Assembly (NCBI GenBank): GCA_023265135.1
Contig: JAHFUM010000001.1
Span: forward strand, 559,430 to 623,429
DNA from: Nitrosarchaeum sp.
Lineage (GTDB): Archaea > Thermoproteota > Nitrososphaeria > Nitrososphaerales > Nitrosopumilaceae
DNA: 64,000 nt
Direction of reading: 5' to 3'
In this document: positions 1 to 8,148 of the stretch, in pieces
How positions within the stretch are numbered: the first letter of the stretch is position 1
Layout of the letters: each line of letters begins with the position of its first letter
Made by a program: the position numbers and the translations under genes
Notes under the pieces: model-generated
Database searches by the model: none
Seen by the model: the letters and a program-made list of their open reading frames with translations, nothing else
What the model was told of the DNA's origin: nothing

Positions 1-324
1 AGATTAACCGGACTTATCATGATCCTTAGCGCTATGATTCTTGGCAATAATTGGAGAAAATCTTATGAAATAATGATTCGTGATGGAAGAAAAACTAAAA
101 GTCCTAATGCTGGATATCCTATGGCAGCAATTGCTGGAGCATTAGGAACAAAATTTGAAAAAATTGATCACTATTCACTCGGTGATGGAAATATTTCATT
201 TACTAAGGATCATGTAAAATCAGCTATCTCAATTATGAAAGTTACATCAGTACTGTTTTGTGGTGTAATAGTCGTTCCAATTCTTTTACTTTTATCTTAT
301 TTGGGATGGTGGATTTATGCTTAA
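1..324 (+). CDS. cobD: Adenosylcobinamide-phosphate synthase CobD/CbiB, C-terminal end (5' cut by window)
   Basis: This enzyme attaches the aminopropanol arm to adenosylcobyric acid in the membrane, a late step of cobalamin synthesis. Only the last 107 codons are present: the reading frame is open from base 1, so the first ATG at base 19 is an internal methionine. The family's C-terminal signature SPNAGYPMAAIAGAL is visible, then a sequence ending in one hydrophobic helix (about residues 75-98 of the visible part) and the typical WW-containing tail. Its end overlaps the cobS start by 8 bases, so the two are probably translated as one operon with cobY. Identification is secure for the family. 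The N-terminal part, including most membrane helices, lies outside the window. Confidence 0.9.
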   Translation, partial: RLTGLIMILSAMILGNNWRKSYEIMIRDGRKTKSPNAGYPMAAIAGALGTKFEKIDHYSLGDGNISFTKDHVKSAISIMKVTSVLFCGVIVVPILLLLSYLGWWIYA

Positions 325-1042
325 AGAAATTGGTTCAGTTTTTTCATTTTTGACTATTATTCCAACAAGTAATTCAAATCTTGAAACAATTGCAAAATAC
401 ATGTATATTTTTCCCATCGTAGGAATTGCAATTGGATTAATTGTTGGCTTGATAGGATTTGGACTTTCATTAATTTTAGATCCCTTGATAGTAAGTTTGT
501 TGGTTGTTGCTTCACTTGCAATAATCACTGGTATACATCACACTGATGGTCTAGCAGATTTTGCTGATGGTTTGATGGTAAAGGGAACAAAAGAAAAAAA
601 ACTTGCAGCAATGAAAGATCTTTCTACAGGTTCTGCAGGAACAGTTGCAATAGTTTTGTATATTGCAGGATTGATAATAGCAATCTCACTATCTACAGGA
701 TATCAATTATTTCTGGCAATTTTACTTAGTGAAATATTTGCTAAATTTTCAATGGTTTTGATGGCGAGTATTGGAAAATCTGCATCTTTAGGCTCAAATT
801 CTCCATTTGTTGAGCTGATGAAAAACAAAAAGAAGTTGATATTGGCAACTATCATTACTCTAATCCCATTGATTGTTCTTGGTGGTGTCACAGGATTACT
901 CTTATTTGGAGTCGGCATTGCATTAACCTTATTCTTAGTTGTCTTAACTGCTCGTAGCTTTGGAGGAATTACAGGAGATGTATTGGGCGCTACAAACGAA
1001 TTGACTCGATTAGCATCTCTTCTAATCTTTGTTTCAGCATGA
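317..1042 (+). CDS. cobS: Adenosylcobinamide-GDP ribazoletransferase (cobalamin synthase) CobS
   Basis: The protein joins GDP-activated cobinamide to the lower-ligand riboside phosphate, the step that assembles the nucleotide loop of cobalamin. It has 241 residues, the usual length, and is an integral membrane protein with about six hydrophobic segments. The family signature is visible near residue 75: HHTDGLADFADGLM, with the acidic residues that bind the metal, followed by a lysine-rich stretch (KGTKEKKLAAMKD). The ATG start overlaps the end of cobD by 8 bases and its stop overlaps the cobY start (ATGA), so translation is coupled across the three genes. Thaumarchaea are known cobalamin producers, in agreement with this cluster. 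Confidence 0.93.
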   Translation: MLKEIGSVFSFLTIIPTSNSNLETIAKYMYIFPIVGIAIGLIVGLIGFGLSLILDPLIVSLLVVASLAIITGIHHTDGLADFADGLMVKGTKEKKLAAMKDLSTGSAGTVAIVLYIAGLIIAISLSTGYQLFLAILLSEIFAKFSMVLMASIGKSASLGSNSPFVELMKNKKKLILATIITLIPLIVLGGVTGLLLFGVGIALTLFLVVLTARSFGGITGDVLGATNELTRLASLLIFVSA

Positions 1043-1623
1043 TAGGCATTGTAATGGCTGGTGGCAAAGGAAGCCGAATGAACTTAGCTGGAGAAAAACT
1101 ACTTTTAAAATATAAAAAACCTGTGGTACTTCATGTTATTGATGCCCTGGTAAATTCTAAATGCTTTTCAAAAATATTTGCAATTACAAGTTCTAATTCA
1201 CCAAAAACAAAAAAACTATTAGAAGAAAATAATGTCGATCTTTTTAATACTCCGGGTAATGGCTATGTAGAAGATCTTAATTTGGTTCTTAAATCATTAA
1301 ATGATTTTGTTTTGATCACATCTGCCGATTTACCATTTTTAGATGGAGATATTATCAAAAATATTGTTAGTCATTGTGAGTTAGAAAATATTTGGACTAC
1401 AGTTCTTGTTACAAAAAAATTCATGGAATCATTACATCTATCTTCAAATTATTGGCTTAATTTTGAGAATCGACAATGTTGCTATACAGGAATATCATTA
1501 GTAAACACAAAAAATATTTCAGAACTAGAAAACATATCTGAAAAATTTATAATAATTGATGATAAAAGAATCGCTTTCAATATAAACACAAAACAAGACT
1601 ATGATTTACTCGGCACTGCCTGA
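1039..1623 (+). CDS. cobY: Adenosylcobinamide-phosphate guanylyltransferase CobY
   Basis: CobY is the archaeal replacement for the guanylyltransferase half of bacterial CobU; it transfers GMP from GTP onto adenosylcobinamide phosphate. The 194-residue protein is a single nucleotidyltransferase (Rossmann-like) domain. The N-terminal motif MAGGKGSRM (residues 6-14) with a downstream lysine (GEKLLLKY) is the GTP-binding loop, and TSADLPFL near residue 95 is the metal-binding acidic segment. The start lies inside the cobS stop (ATGA), making cobD-cobS-cobY one coupled operon. The 3' end overlaps the convergent S27e gene by 18 bases. A MobA-type enzyme is the alternative, but context favours CobY. 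Confidence 0.88.
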   Translation: MIGIVMAGGKGSRMNLAGEKLLLKYKKPVVLHVIDALVNSKCFSKIFAITSSNSPKTKKLLEENNVDLFNTPGNGYVEDLNLVLKSLNDFVLITSADLPFLDGDIIKNIVSHCELENIWTTVLVTKKFMESLHLSSNYWLNFENRQCCYTGISLVNTKNISELENISEKFIIIDDKRIAFNINTKQDYDLLGTA

Positions 1624-1803
1624 GATTTTTCCATTAATCTTTGCTTTAGATCCAGTTGGTTCTGCAATATTGTTACCACAAGAATTACATACAACAGCCT
1701 GTGACGCATGAGAATACACTACTTGTAACTCGCCACATTCATTACAATTAACTTTCTGGAACTTGCTTGAAGGCTTTGGGATTTCAATATGATCTTTTTT
1801 CAT
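1606..1803 (-). CDS. rps27e: 30S ribosomal protein S27e
   Basis: This is a zinc-ribbon protein of the small ribosomal subunit found in archaea and eukaryotes. It has 65 residues, the expected size. The four cysteines are in two pairs, VNCNECGELQ (residues 18-27) and VVCNSCGNNI (residues 37-46), with the family's intervening YSHAS segment. The start overlaps the stop of the upstream L44e gene by 4 bases, so the two ribosomal genes form an operon, as in many archaea. The 3' end runs 18 bases into the convergent cobY gene. No Nop10 or eIF2-alpha gene follows, unlike the arrangement common in euryarchaea. Confidence 0.95.
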   Translation of the reverse strand: MKKDHIEIPKPSSKFQKVNCNECGELQVVYSHASQAVVCNSCGNNIAEPTGSKAKINGKISGSAE

Positions 1804-2081
1804 GCTGCCACCAACTCAAATTTCCTAATTCTAATGCCTATTTTGTTATATTTCTTTTTACATACTGTACATGTCATAATTGGAGTAACTTTCTTTGTAG
1901 TTTTTGCAGGTTTTGCAAGTTTTGGAAATTTCTGTCCACCATACCCTCGTTTACGTTCTGCATGTCTACGTTCTCCTCTAGCAGAACCTCTCCTTTTTCC
2001 TGCTTTGTATATCGATACCTTTTGTTCAGTATGCGTTTTACACTTGGCACAATACTTGCGGATGACCTTGGGTATGTTCAT
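1800..2081 (-). CDS. rpl44e: 50S ribosomal protein L44e
   Basis: This is a zinc-binding protein of the large ribosomal subunit near the E site. It has 93 residues, with a CxxC pair at residues 12-15 (YCAKCKTHTE) and another at about 71-74 (MTCTVCKKKY), plus the conserved basic middle segment with RRGSARGERR. The ATG start follows a TATA-like element on the minus strand (2104-2114) at a spacing suited to a leaderless or nearly leaderless mRNA. It is transcribed together with S27e, whose start overlaps its stop. It diverges from the adenine deaminase gene across about 70 bp. Confidence 0.95.
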   Translation of the reverse strand: MNIPKVIRKYCAKCKTHTEQKVSIYKAGKRRGSARGERRHAERKRGYGGQKFPKLAKPAKTTKKVTPIMTCTVCKKKYNKIGIRIRKFELVAA

Positions 2082-2103
2082 ATGAAAAAAAACCGCTTCA
2101 ACG

Positions 2104-2114
2104 GTAATTTAAGC
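2104..2114 (-). promoter_or_regulatory. TATA-box candidate for the L44e-S27e operon
   Basis: Read on the minus strand the element is GCTTAAATTAC, centred about 28 bp upstream of the L44e ATG at 2081. This is the spacing of archaeal TATA boxes from leaderless starts. Confidence 0.5.
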
Positions 2115-2120
2115 ATTGAA

Positions 2121-2130
2121 TCTATAATAG
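2121..2130 (+). promoter_or_regulatory. ade: TATA-box candidate for the adenine deaminase gene
   Basis: The element TCTATAATAG is centred about 26 bp before the GTG at 2152. This favours GTG 2152 over the in-frame ATG at 2200 as the start. Confidence 0.45.
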
Positions 2131-2151
2131 GTGCAAAAAACAAGATAATTT

Positions 2152-3915
2152 GTGACTTCGAGCCTAGCAAATTCGATTTCTTCATTAAATTCAGTAGCAA
2201 TGGGTGACAAAAAAGCAGATCTAATCCTCAAAAACTGTTCCTTGGTATCTGTTTACACTAGAGAAATCATTCCGAAAATTCAGATTGCAATAATTAATGA
2301 TAGAATTGCATATGTTGGTCCAGACGCAGGACATACAATTGGAACAAAAACAACTATTATTGATGTTAAGGAAAAATATGTATGTCCTGGATTTGCTGAT
2401 CCTCATTTACACATTGATCAATTTGTCTTACCATCAGAATTTGCAAAAAAGTCTCTTTTATGTGGAGTAACATCACTTTTCTCAGATCCTATAGATATTG
2501 TCAGTGTATCTGGTTACAAAGGATTTCAAGAATTTCTAAAACTTGGTGAAGATTTACCGATTAGAATATTTCAAGTTGTTCCGGGAGGTCTTCCTGTCGA
2601 TACAAAATTTAGTCATAGCAAAACTTTATCATTATTACAAGAAAAATTAGCAATCAAACATCCACATGTTTTAGGACTAGGTGAAGTTTTTTCATGGACC
2701 AAAGTTACACTTCGTGATCCTAAAACAATGAAGTCCCTATCTGCTATGCTAGAAAGGGATTGCATAATTAATGGACATACAGCAGGAGCTAGTGAAAAAA
2801 AACTTAACGCATATGTCGCATCAGGAATTTTATCATGTCATGAACCTATCAATTTTGATCAAGTCTTAGAAAGATTGCGTTTAGGGATGTGGATTATGAT
2901 GAGAGAAGGATCAATTAGGCGTGACTTGAAAGAAATAATTCCACATGTATTATCTCAGGGAATAAGTCTTGACCGATTGATGTTTTGTTCTGATGGACTT
3001 GATCCCACCGATATTGTAAAGTACGGTCATATTGATCACTGTATCAGGGAATCAATTAAACTTGGTCTAAATCCAATTGATGCTATTTCAATGGCTTCAA
3101 AAAACTGCTTTGATTATTACAATATGAGTAAAGATTTGGGTGGTATTGCACCTGGAAAACTCGCAGACATTTTAATTTTTGATGACCTAACATCCGTTAA
3201 ACCCAACAAAGTTTTTGTAGGTGGAAAACTCGTTGCATCAAATGGAAGCATCGTTACCTCTATAAAGAAAAAAACAATTTCTTCATGGATAAAAAAGACA
3301 GTCAAACTAAAAAAACTCTCTCCAAAAGACTTTGTTATTCCATCAAAAAAGAAAAGTATTCTTGCAAATACTATTTTTATGCAAACTGAAATTATTACGA
3401 ACATTGGTTCAACTGAACTATTGACTAAAGAAGGAAATGTTATGACTTCTTTAGATAAGGATGTATGGAAAGTAGCAGCCTTTGATAGAATTAATGGAAC
3501 TAACAAACATGCTATTGGGTTTCTTGAAAATTTTGGAGCAGACATTGATGCATTTGCATCAACTTGGAGTTTTCATGAAAATGATCTAATTGTAATAGGC
3601 TCTAATGATTCTGATATGGCAATTGCTGCTAATAATCTTATAAAAAATCAGGGAGGTTTAGCTGTGGTAAAATCTGGTAAAATTATTGCATCATTACCAT
3701 TAAAACTAGCAGGAATTGTTTCTACTGATTCATTTGAAAAAGTCTTATCTAATTTTGAACAAGTTAATAATTCAATTGTAGATTCTGGTTGCAAATTTTC
3801 AAGACCACATCTTATTCCCCTTTTCTTACCTTTTCTTGCACTGCCATCAATTCGTATACTTTCCGGAGGAATTGTAGATGTTAAGAGACGATCTTACATT
3901 AATCCAATCAGCTAA
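2152..3915 (+). CDS. ade: Adenine deaminase (Ade) family amidohydrolase
   Basis: The family deaminates adenine to hypoxanthine for purine salvage. The 587-residue protein has the family's two parts: a metal-dependent amidohydrolase barrel, then a C-terminal adenine-deaminase domain from about residue 400. Visible motifs are HLHID (His 85 and His 87), GLGEVF, NGHTAG, SCHEP, LRLGMWIMMREGS, CSDGLDP and the closing LADILIFDD. Two positions differ from what I recall of bacterial Ade: the metal motif is HLHIDQ instead of HxHIESS, and the FCTDD-type motif is FCSDG, so the exact substrate is less sure than the family. The start is GTG 2152, placed by the upstream TATA-like element; ATG 2200 is the alternative. 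It is followed closely by the thermosome gene. Confidence 0.82.
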   Translation: MTSSLANSISSLNSVAMGDKKADLILKNCSLVSVYTREIIPKIQIAIINDRIAYVGPDAGHTIGTKTTIIDVKEKYVCPGFADPHLHIDQFVLPSEFAKKSLLCGVTSLFSDPIDIVSVSGYKGFQEFLKLGEDLPIRIFQVVPGGLPVDTKFSHSKTLSLLQEKLAIKHPHVLGLGEVFSWTKVTLRDPKTMKSLSAMLERDCIINGHTAGASEKKLNAYVASGILSCHEPINFDQVLERLRLGMWIMMREGSIRRDLKEIIPHVLSQGISLDRLMFCSDGLDPTDIVKYGHIDHCIRESIKLGLNPIDAISMASKNCFDYYNMSKDLGGIAPGKLADILIFDDLTSVKPNKVFVGGKLVASNGSIVTSIKKKTISSWIKKTVKLKKLSPKDFVIPSKKKSILANTIFMQTEIITNIGSTELLTKEGNVMTSLDKDVWKVAAFDRINGTNKHAIGFLENFGADIDAFASTWSFHENDLIVIGSNDSDMAIAANNLIKNQGGLAVVKSGKIIASLPLKLAGIVSTDSFEKVLSNFEQVNNSIVDSGCKFSRPHLIPLFLPFLALPSIRILSGGIVDVKRRSYINPIS

Positions 3916-3958
3916 GTAATGTTAAAAAGGGGGATATCAAAGATTGTATCTTATCTAA

Positions 3959-5554
3959 ATGGCATCAATTCAACAAACACCAAATGGACCTGTTTTAGTT
4001 CTAAAAGAGAGCGCATTTCAACAAAAAGGTAAAGATGCTCAACACAATAACATAGCTGCTGCCAAACTAGTCGCTGAATTAGTTAGAAGCAGTCTAGGTC
4101 CAAGAGGTTTAGATAAAATGTTAGTTGATTCCTTAGGCGATGTTACTATTACAAATGATGGTGCAACAATCTTAAAAGAAATCGATGTTCAACACCCAGC
4201 AGCAAAAATGATGGTTGAAATTTCAAAAACAGTGGATAATGAGGTAGGAGATGGTACTACATCATCTGTAGTTTTTGGAGGGGCTCTTTTAGCTAGAGCA
4301 GAAGATCTTCTCAAAAAAGACGTTCATCCATCAGTAATTATTGAAGGCTATCAAGCAGCAGCTGAAAAAACACTGGAAATTTACGCTGAAATGGCAAAAA
4401 AGATTAAACCTGATGATAAAGAAACACTTCTAAAGATTGCCACAACTAGTATGCAATCAAAATTAATCTCTGAAGATAGTGATGTGCTTTCTAAAGTTGT
4501 AGTTGATGCAATCTTGAAAGTTGCTACAAAAAAGGGAGAGATATATTCTGTAGATCTTGAAAATATCAAAGTTGAAAAGAAAGCAGGTGGCGCTATTACA
4601 GATACCCAAATTATCAAGGGTATTGTTTTAGATAAAGAAGTTGTTCATAGTGGTATGCCAACTAAAATTGAATCAGCAAAGATTGCCCTTTTAAACTCCG
4701 CACTAGAAATAGAAAAAACTGAGATGAGTTCAGAAATAAGAATTACTGATCCTACACAAATGCAAATGTTTTTGGAAGAAGAAAATAGAATGCTCAAAAC
4801 AATGGTTGACAAACTTCACAATGTTGGTGTTAATGTATTAATTTGTCAAAAAGGAATTGATGATATTGCACAACACTATCTAGCAAAATATGGTATTATG
4901 GCAGTTAGACGTGTTAAAGAAAGTGATATGATTAAACTTGGTAAAGCTACAGGAGGACGTGTTATTTCCAATCTTGATGATCTTACAGAAAAAGATCTTG
5001 GTACTGCGGACTTGGCTCATCAAAAGAAAGTTGAATCTGATAAATGGGTATTCATTGAAGGTTGTAAACATCCACAATCTGTAACTTTACTTATTCGAGG
5101 TGGCTCACAAAGAGTCATTGATGAAGTTGATCGTTCAATTCATGATTCTCTAATGGTGGTAAAAGATGTAATTGAAAAACCAGAAATTGTTGCAGGAGGT
5201 GGGGCTCCTGAAGCATATGCCGCATCTAAACTAAAAGACTGGGCAGATAGCTTTGATGGCAGAGAACAACTTGCAATTAAAAAATACGCTGAGGCGTTGG
5301 AGGTTATTCCTCTTACAATAGCAGAAAATGCTGGAATGGATCCCATTGATACAATGGCTACACTAAGAGCAAAACATAACCAAGGTCGTAAATGGACAGG
5401 AATTGATGCAAGAAATACAAAAATTGCAGACATGTTATCTATTGATGTTGTCGAGCCTCTTGTAGTCAAAGAACAGATAATCAAATCTGCAACCGAAGCA
5501 GCCTGCATGATTCTTAGAATTGATGATGTAATTTCCATTTCTGGTGGACGATAA
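3959..5554 (+). CDS. Thermosome subunit (group II chaperonin)
   Basis: This is an ATP-driven protein-folding chaperonin related to CCT/TRiC that forms a closed double ring in the cytoplasm. It has 531 residues, close to the family length. The equatorial ATP-binding motifs are visible: [10 protein letters not shown] near residue 46, NDGATILKE near 65, [13 protein letters not shown] near 97 and [10 protein letters not shown] near 414. The protein ends in ISISGGR and lacks the glycine/methionine-rich tail common in other archaeal thermosomes. The ATG follows a T/A-rich element (near 3920) and a 43-base gap after ade. Chaperonin genes are usually strongly expressed. Other thermosome subunit genes may exist outside the window. 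Confidence 0.96.
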   Translation: MASIQQTPNGPVLVLKESAFQQKGKDAQHNNIAAAKLVAELVRSSLGPRGLDKMLVDSLGDVTITNDGATILKEIDVQHPAAKMMVEISKTVDNEVGDGTTSSVVFGGALLARAEDLLKKDVHPSVIIEGYQAAAEKTLEIYAEMAKKIKPDDKETLLKIATTSMQSKLISEDSDVLSKVVVDAILKVATKKGEIYSVDLENIKVEKKAGGAITDTQIIKGIVLDKEVVHSGMPTKIESAKIALLNSALEIEKTEMSSEIRITDPTQMQMFLEEENRMLKTMVDKLHNVGVNVLICQKGIDDIAQHYLAKYGIMAVRRVKESDMIKLGKATGGRVISNLDDLTEKDLGTADLAHQKKVESDKWVFIEGCKHPQSVTLLIRGGSQRVIDEVDRSIHDSLMVVKDVIEKPEIVAGGGAPEAYAASKLKDWADSFDGREQLAIKKYAEALEVIPLTIAENAGMDPIDTMATLRAKHNQGRKWTGIDARNTKIADMLSIDVVEPLVVKEQIIKSATEAACMILRIDDVISISGGR

Positions 5555-5606
5555 ATACCTTCAATATAATTAGCTAAACTTAAGCAATCCTTTTTTCATT
5601 AAATTA

Positions 5607-6473
5607 TTGTTGTATAAACTAGGAATAGATCTTGGTGGAACTAAAATCGAAGCAATTCTACTAGATGAAAATCTTAACACAATTCAAAGAAAAAGAATTC
5701 CAACCCCACAAAATGATTATCATAAAATACTAAATGCAATTAATTCATTGGTTGTAAATATTTTAGAAAACGTTGACGATTATTCAGTAGGAATTTGTAC
5801 TCCTGGTGCAATTTCAAAAAAGACTGGTTTAATAAAAAATAGTAACACTCAATGTCTTATAGGACAATCACTCAAAGAGGATTTAGAAAATAAACTAGAT
5901 AAAAAAATCTCCATGGAAAATGATGCAAATTGTTTTGCAATAGCTGAATCTGTAATTGGTGCTGCAAAAGAATTTGATGTTGTTTTTGGAGTCATTATAG
6001 GCACTGGTGTAGGAGGAGGCATAGTAATTAATGGAAAAATTCATCTTGGAAGAACCAACATTGCTGGAGAATGGGGTCATCATACATTACATCAAAATGG
6101 AAATAATTGTTATTGTGGAAAACAAGGTTGTGTTGAGACATACATTAGCGGTCCCGCATTAGAAAAACGATGGAAAGAGTTGACTGGAAAATCACAAAAT
6201 ATGCCTGAGATTATCCAAAATCTTGAAAATTCCAAATCAAAACAATGGAAGAATGAATTTTTGGAAAACTTTGGATTTGGATTGGCAAACGTGATTGATA
6301 TTTTAGATCCAGATGTAATAGTTTTAGGAGGAGGCTTATCTAATATTGATTTTTTATACACAGAAGGGAAAGAGTCAGTTTATCATAAAGTTTTTTCTGA
6401 TTTAGTTGATACTCCAATTCTAAAAAACCAATTAGGTGATTCTGCTGGAGTGTTTGGGGCAGCACTGTTGTAA
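5607..6473 (+). CDS. ROK-family sugar kinase (glucokinase or N-acetylhexosamine kinase type)
   Basis: ROK kinases phosphorylate glucose, fructose, N-acetylglucosamine or N-acetylmannosamine with ATP. The 288-residue protein has the N-terminal phosphate-binding motif GIDLGGTKIEA (residues 6-16), the catalytic NDAN segment near residue 108, a GTGVGGGIV loop near 133, and the ROK zinc motif (EWGHH, then CYCGKQGCVETYISG, about residues 155-180) with one His and three Cys ligands. The start is one of two consecutive TTG codons (5607 or 5610). There is no DNA-binding domain, so it is an enzyme and not a ROK repressor. The substrate cannot be told from the sequence. No sugar pathway gene is adjacent. 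Confidence 0.85.
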   Translation: MLYKLGIDLGGTKIEAILLDENLNTIQRKRIPTPQNDYHKILNAINSLVVNILENVDDYSVGICTPGAISKKTGLIKNSNTQCLIGQSLKEDLENKLDKKISMENDANCFAIAESVIGAAKEFDVVFGVIIGTGVGGGIVINGKIHLGRTNIAGEWGHHTLHQNGNNCYCGKQGCVETYISGPALEKRWKELTGKSQNMPEIIQNLENSKSKQWKNEFLENFGFGLANVIDILDPDVIVLGGGLSNIDFLYTEGKESVYHKVFSDLVDTPILKNQLGDSAGVFGAALL

Positions 6474-6537
6474 AATCTAGTTAAACTGTTTGTCTAAATT
6501 TAGAATTTTGTGAACGTGTAATATGTTTAAAATATTT

Positions 6538-7038
6538 TTAAATTAAATTATATTCTTTCACAATCTTCCATTTTTCAACATCTGGAAAAAATTTTTGTAT
6601 TGCAAGATTGTTAACCAAAAATTCACTTTTAATATCTAGGTTGTTTATTATTTTTAATTTTTCTTCTACTGGTAAATTTTTATAAATCAGACTTATATGA
6701 GGATTAAATTCATATTTTGAAATTTTTTCAAAATGTTTTCTAAGATTTTTATACATCAATTTTAACTGATCATTTGCTTTTAATTCTAAGTATACTGTCT
6801 TCCATAATTCTTTAGATTGCAAAATTTCTGATTTTTCAACAAAAAATGAATTGCAATCAAATACTACTCTTTTTGCAATATCATCAATCAAACTCAATTT
6901 AGAATCTACCAATCCATAAACTGTGATATGTGGTTCAAATTTTGGTGCATGATATTTTTCTGAAATTTCATCGATAATCTTCTTTAGGTATTCCCTATCA
7001 TTTTTAGAAAAAGTAAGCCAAATCGCATGCATGATCAT
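6538..7038 (-). CDS. 2H phosphoesterase (2'-5' RNA ligase / cyclic phosphodiesterase-like)
   Basis: The 166-residue protein carries the two H-x-(S/T)-x motifs that define 2H phosphoesterases: EPHITVYG near residue 40 and NPHISLIY near residue 120. Members open 2',3'-cyclic phosphates of RNA or nucleotides, or act on ADP-ribose cyclic phosphate. The spacing of the two motifs and the length match the cyclic phosphodiesterase-like branch. Two in-frame ATG codons (7038 and 7032) could start it. It lies 7 bases downstream of the DUF2024 gene, in a likely three-gene minus-strand operon with the FMN-binding protein upstream. Its RNA or nucleotide substrate is unknown. Confidence 0.72.
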   Translation of the reverse strand: MIMHAIWLTFSKNDREYLKKIIDEISEKYHAPKFEPHITVYGLVDSKLSLIDDIAKRVVFDCNSFFVEKSEILQSKELWKTVYLELKANDQLKLMYKNLRKHFEKISKYEFNPHISLIYKNLPVEEKLKIINNLDIKSEFLVNNLAIQKFFPDVEKWKIVKEYNLI

Positions 7039-7045
7039 TCAAATT

Positions 7046-7306
7046 TTATTGTGGACAACCTTCCATTTTTGCAATAAAATAACCATTTGTCATTATCTCG
7101 ATTTCAATTTCTTCTGATACAGATTGAGTATGACAAAACCTGCATTCTTCCGTAGTCACTTTGATGTCTTTCTCTCCGATACTTTTTAACCAATCTTTTG
7201 CAAATGCAATTGCTTTTTCTGTGTCATTTTTGTCAGTAATCACATCAAAATGCATAACATGACCATTTTTTGATTTGACATATGTATCAAATATATGAAA
7301 ACCCAT
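7046..7306 (-). CDS. DUF2024 family protein
   Basis: This 86-residue protein matches what I know of the DUF2024 family: the opening FDTYVKSKNGHVMHFDVIT, a central WLKSIGE segment and the motif EECRFCHTQS with a CxxC and following His that could hold a metal. No biochemical function is established for the family as far as I know. It is short and soluble with no membrane segment. It sits between a flavin-binding protein (32-base gap upstream) and a 2H phosphoesterase (7-base gap downstream), so the three are probably cotranscribed. The neighbours do not fix a role. Confidence 0.72.
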   Translation of the reverse strand: MGFHIFDTYVKSKNGHVMHFDVITDKNDTEKAIAFAKDWLKSIGEKDIKVTTEECRFCHTQSVSEEIEIEIMTNGYFIAKMEGCPQ

Positions 7307-7338
7307 AATCTTCTCAAAAAAATTTGAATATTAATGGA

Positions 7339-7809
7339 TTACTTTTGAAATAAACTTGTAGAATCAATGTCTGATCCAATGCACATATCACTAAATTCTT
7401 CTGGATTTAATGAATAGCACACTTTAGGTTCAAAACGTATGACTTGAACTTCTTTTTTCTCACTGAGTTTTTTTATTTTCTCTGATGAACTTTTTTCTAA
7501 TGTTATTTTAATAATTAATTCTTTTATTTTTGATTTTATGGATTCGTCTGTTACAAAACTCACAATTCCTCGAAATTGAAATCCTTTTAAATCATCTTTG
7601 TTAAAAACAGAAATAGTAACCCATGGGTTTGCTTGAATATTTTTGTAAGATTTGTGTTTAAAAAAATCCAGCCAAAATATTCCATCTTCATCAACACTGA
7701 AGAAAATTCTTGGTGACACATTTGGCAAATTATTTGTTCCAATTGTTCCTACTGCAAAAACCCCTTGTTTCTCAATGAATTCTTTTATCTCATTTGGAAT
7801 TTTTACCAT
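7339..7809 (-). CDS. Pyridoxamine 5'-phosphate oxidase-like FMN-binding protein
   Basis: The 156-residue protein has the split-barrel fold pattern of PNPOx-like flavoproteins: GVFAVGTIGTNNLPNVSPRIFF near residues 14-35, a FWLDFFKHKSYKNIQANP segment near residues 45-65 typical of the FMN phosphate-binding lysine region, and a closing VIRFEPKVCYSLNP. Many such proteins are F420- or FMN-dependent reductases of unknown substrate and not true pyridoxamine phosphate oxidases. It is the first gene of the minus-strand set followed by DUF2024 and the 2H phosphoesterase. I would not assign a vitamin B6 role. Confidence 0.75.
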   Translation of the reverse strand: MVKIPNEIKEFIEKQGVFAVGTIGTNNLPNVSPRIFFSVDEDGIFWLDFFKHKSYKNIQANPWVTISVFNKDDLKGFQFRGIVSFVTDESIKSKIKELIIKITLEKSSSEKIKKLSEKKEVQVIRFEPKVCYSLNPEEFSDMCIGSDIDSTSLFQK

Positions 7810-8118
7810 GCTCTAATTATGTTTAATTTGTATTAAAGTAGTCTTTTAAACATCAAACTTGAGAATAATTTTTATGAATTATTCAAGTATTTCCTGTCAT
7901 AAGACAATAGATGTGAACTCAAATCATGTGGATTTAACTTCTTGAATTTGCTCTCAAAAGATTCGATCAGAATTTGCTAGATATTTTACCTTAGTTCTTC
8001 AAAATTAAACTTCTCTTGTTTAATCACAGATTTAATTTTTTATTCAGTAAATCAATATAAAAAAATCCCTAATCTTTTTCTGTTACTATCTTTGTGCATA
8101 ATACTATATTTCTCATTA
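7810..8118. other. Non-coding interval between divergent genes
   Basis: This very AT-rich stretch separates the minus-strand FMN-binding gene from the plus-strand malic enzyme gene. I see no convincing open reading frame, tRNA or repeat in it. It must hold the minus-strand promoter for the FMN-binding gene at its left end. Confidence 0.5.
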
Positions 8119-8128
8119 CTTTATAATT
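8119..8128 (+). promoter_or_regulatory. TATA-box candidate for the malic enzyme gene
   Basis: CTTTATAATT is centred about 25 bp before ATG 8149, which fits a leaderless transcript. Confidence 0.5.
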
Positions 8129-8148
8129 GGCCTTATAAAAATGGATGA

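Noticed and set aside
1767..2207. Long plus-strand frame (146 residues) over the L44e/S27e genes
   Set aside because: It is antisense to two clear ribosomal protein genes, is rich in Phe and Cys as expected of a reverse frame, and has no family resemblance.
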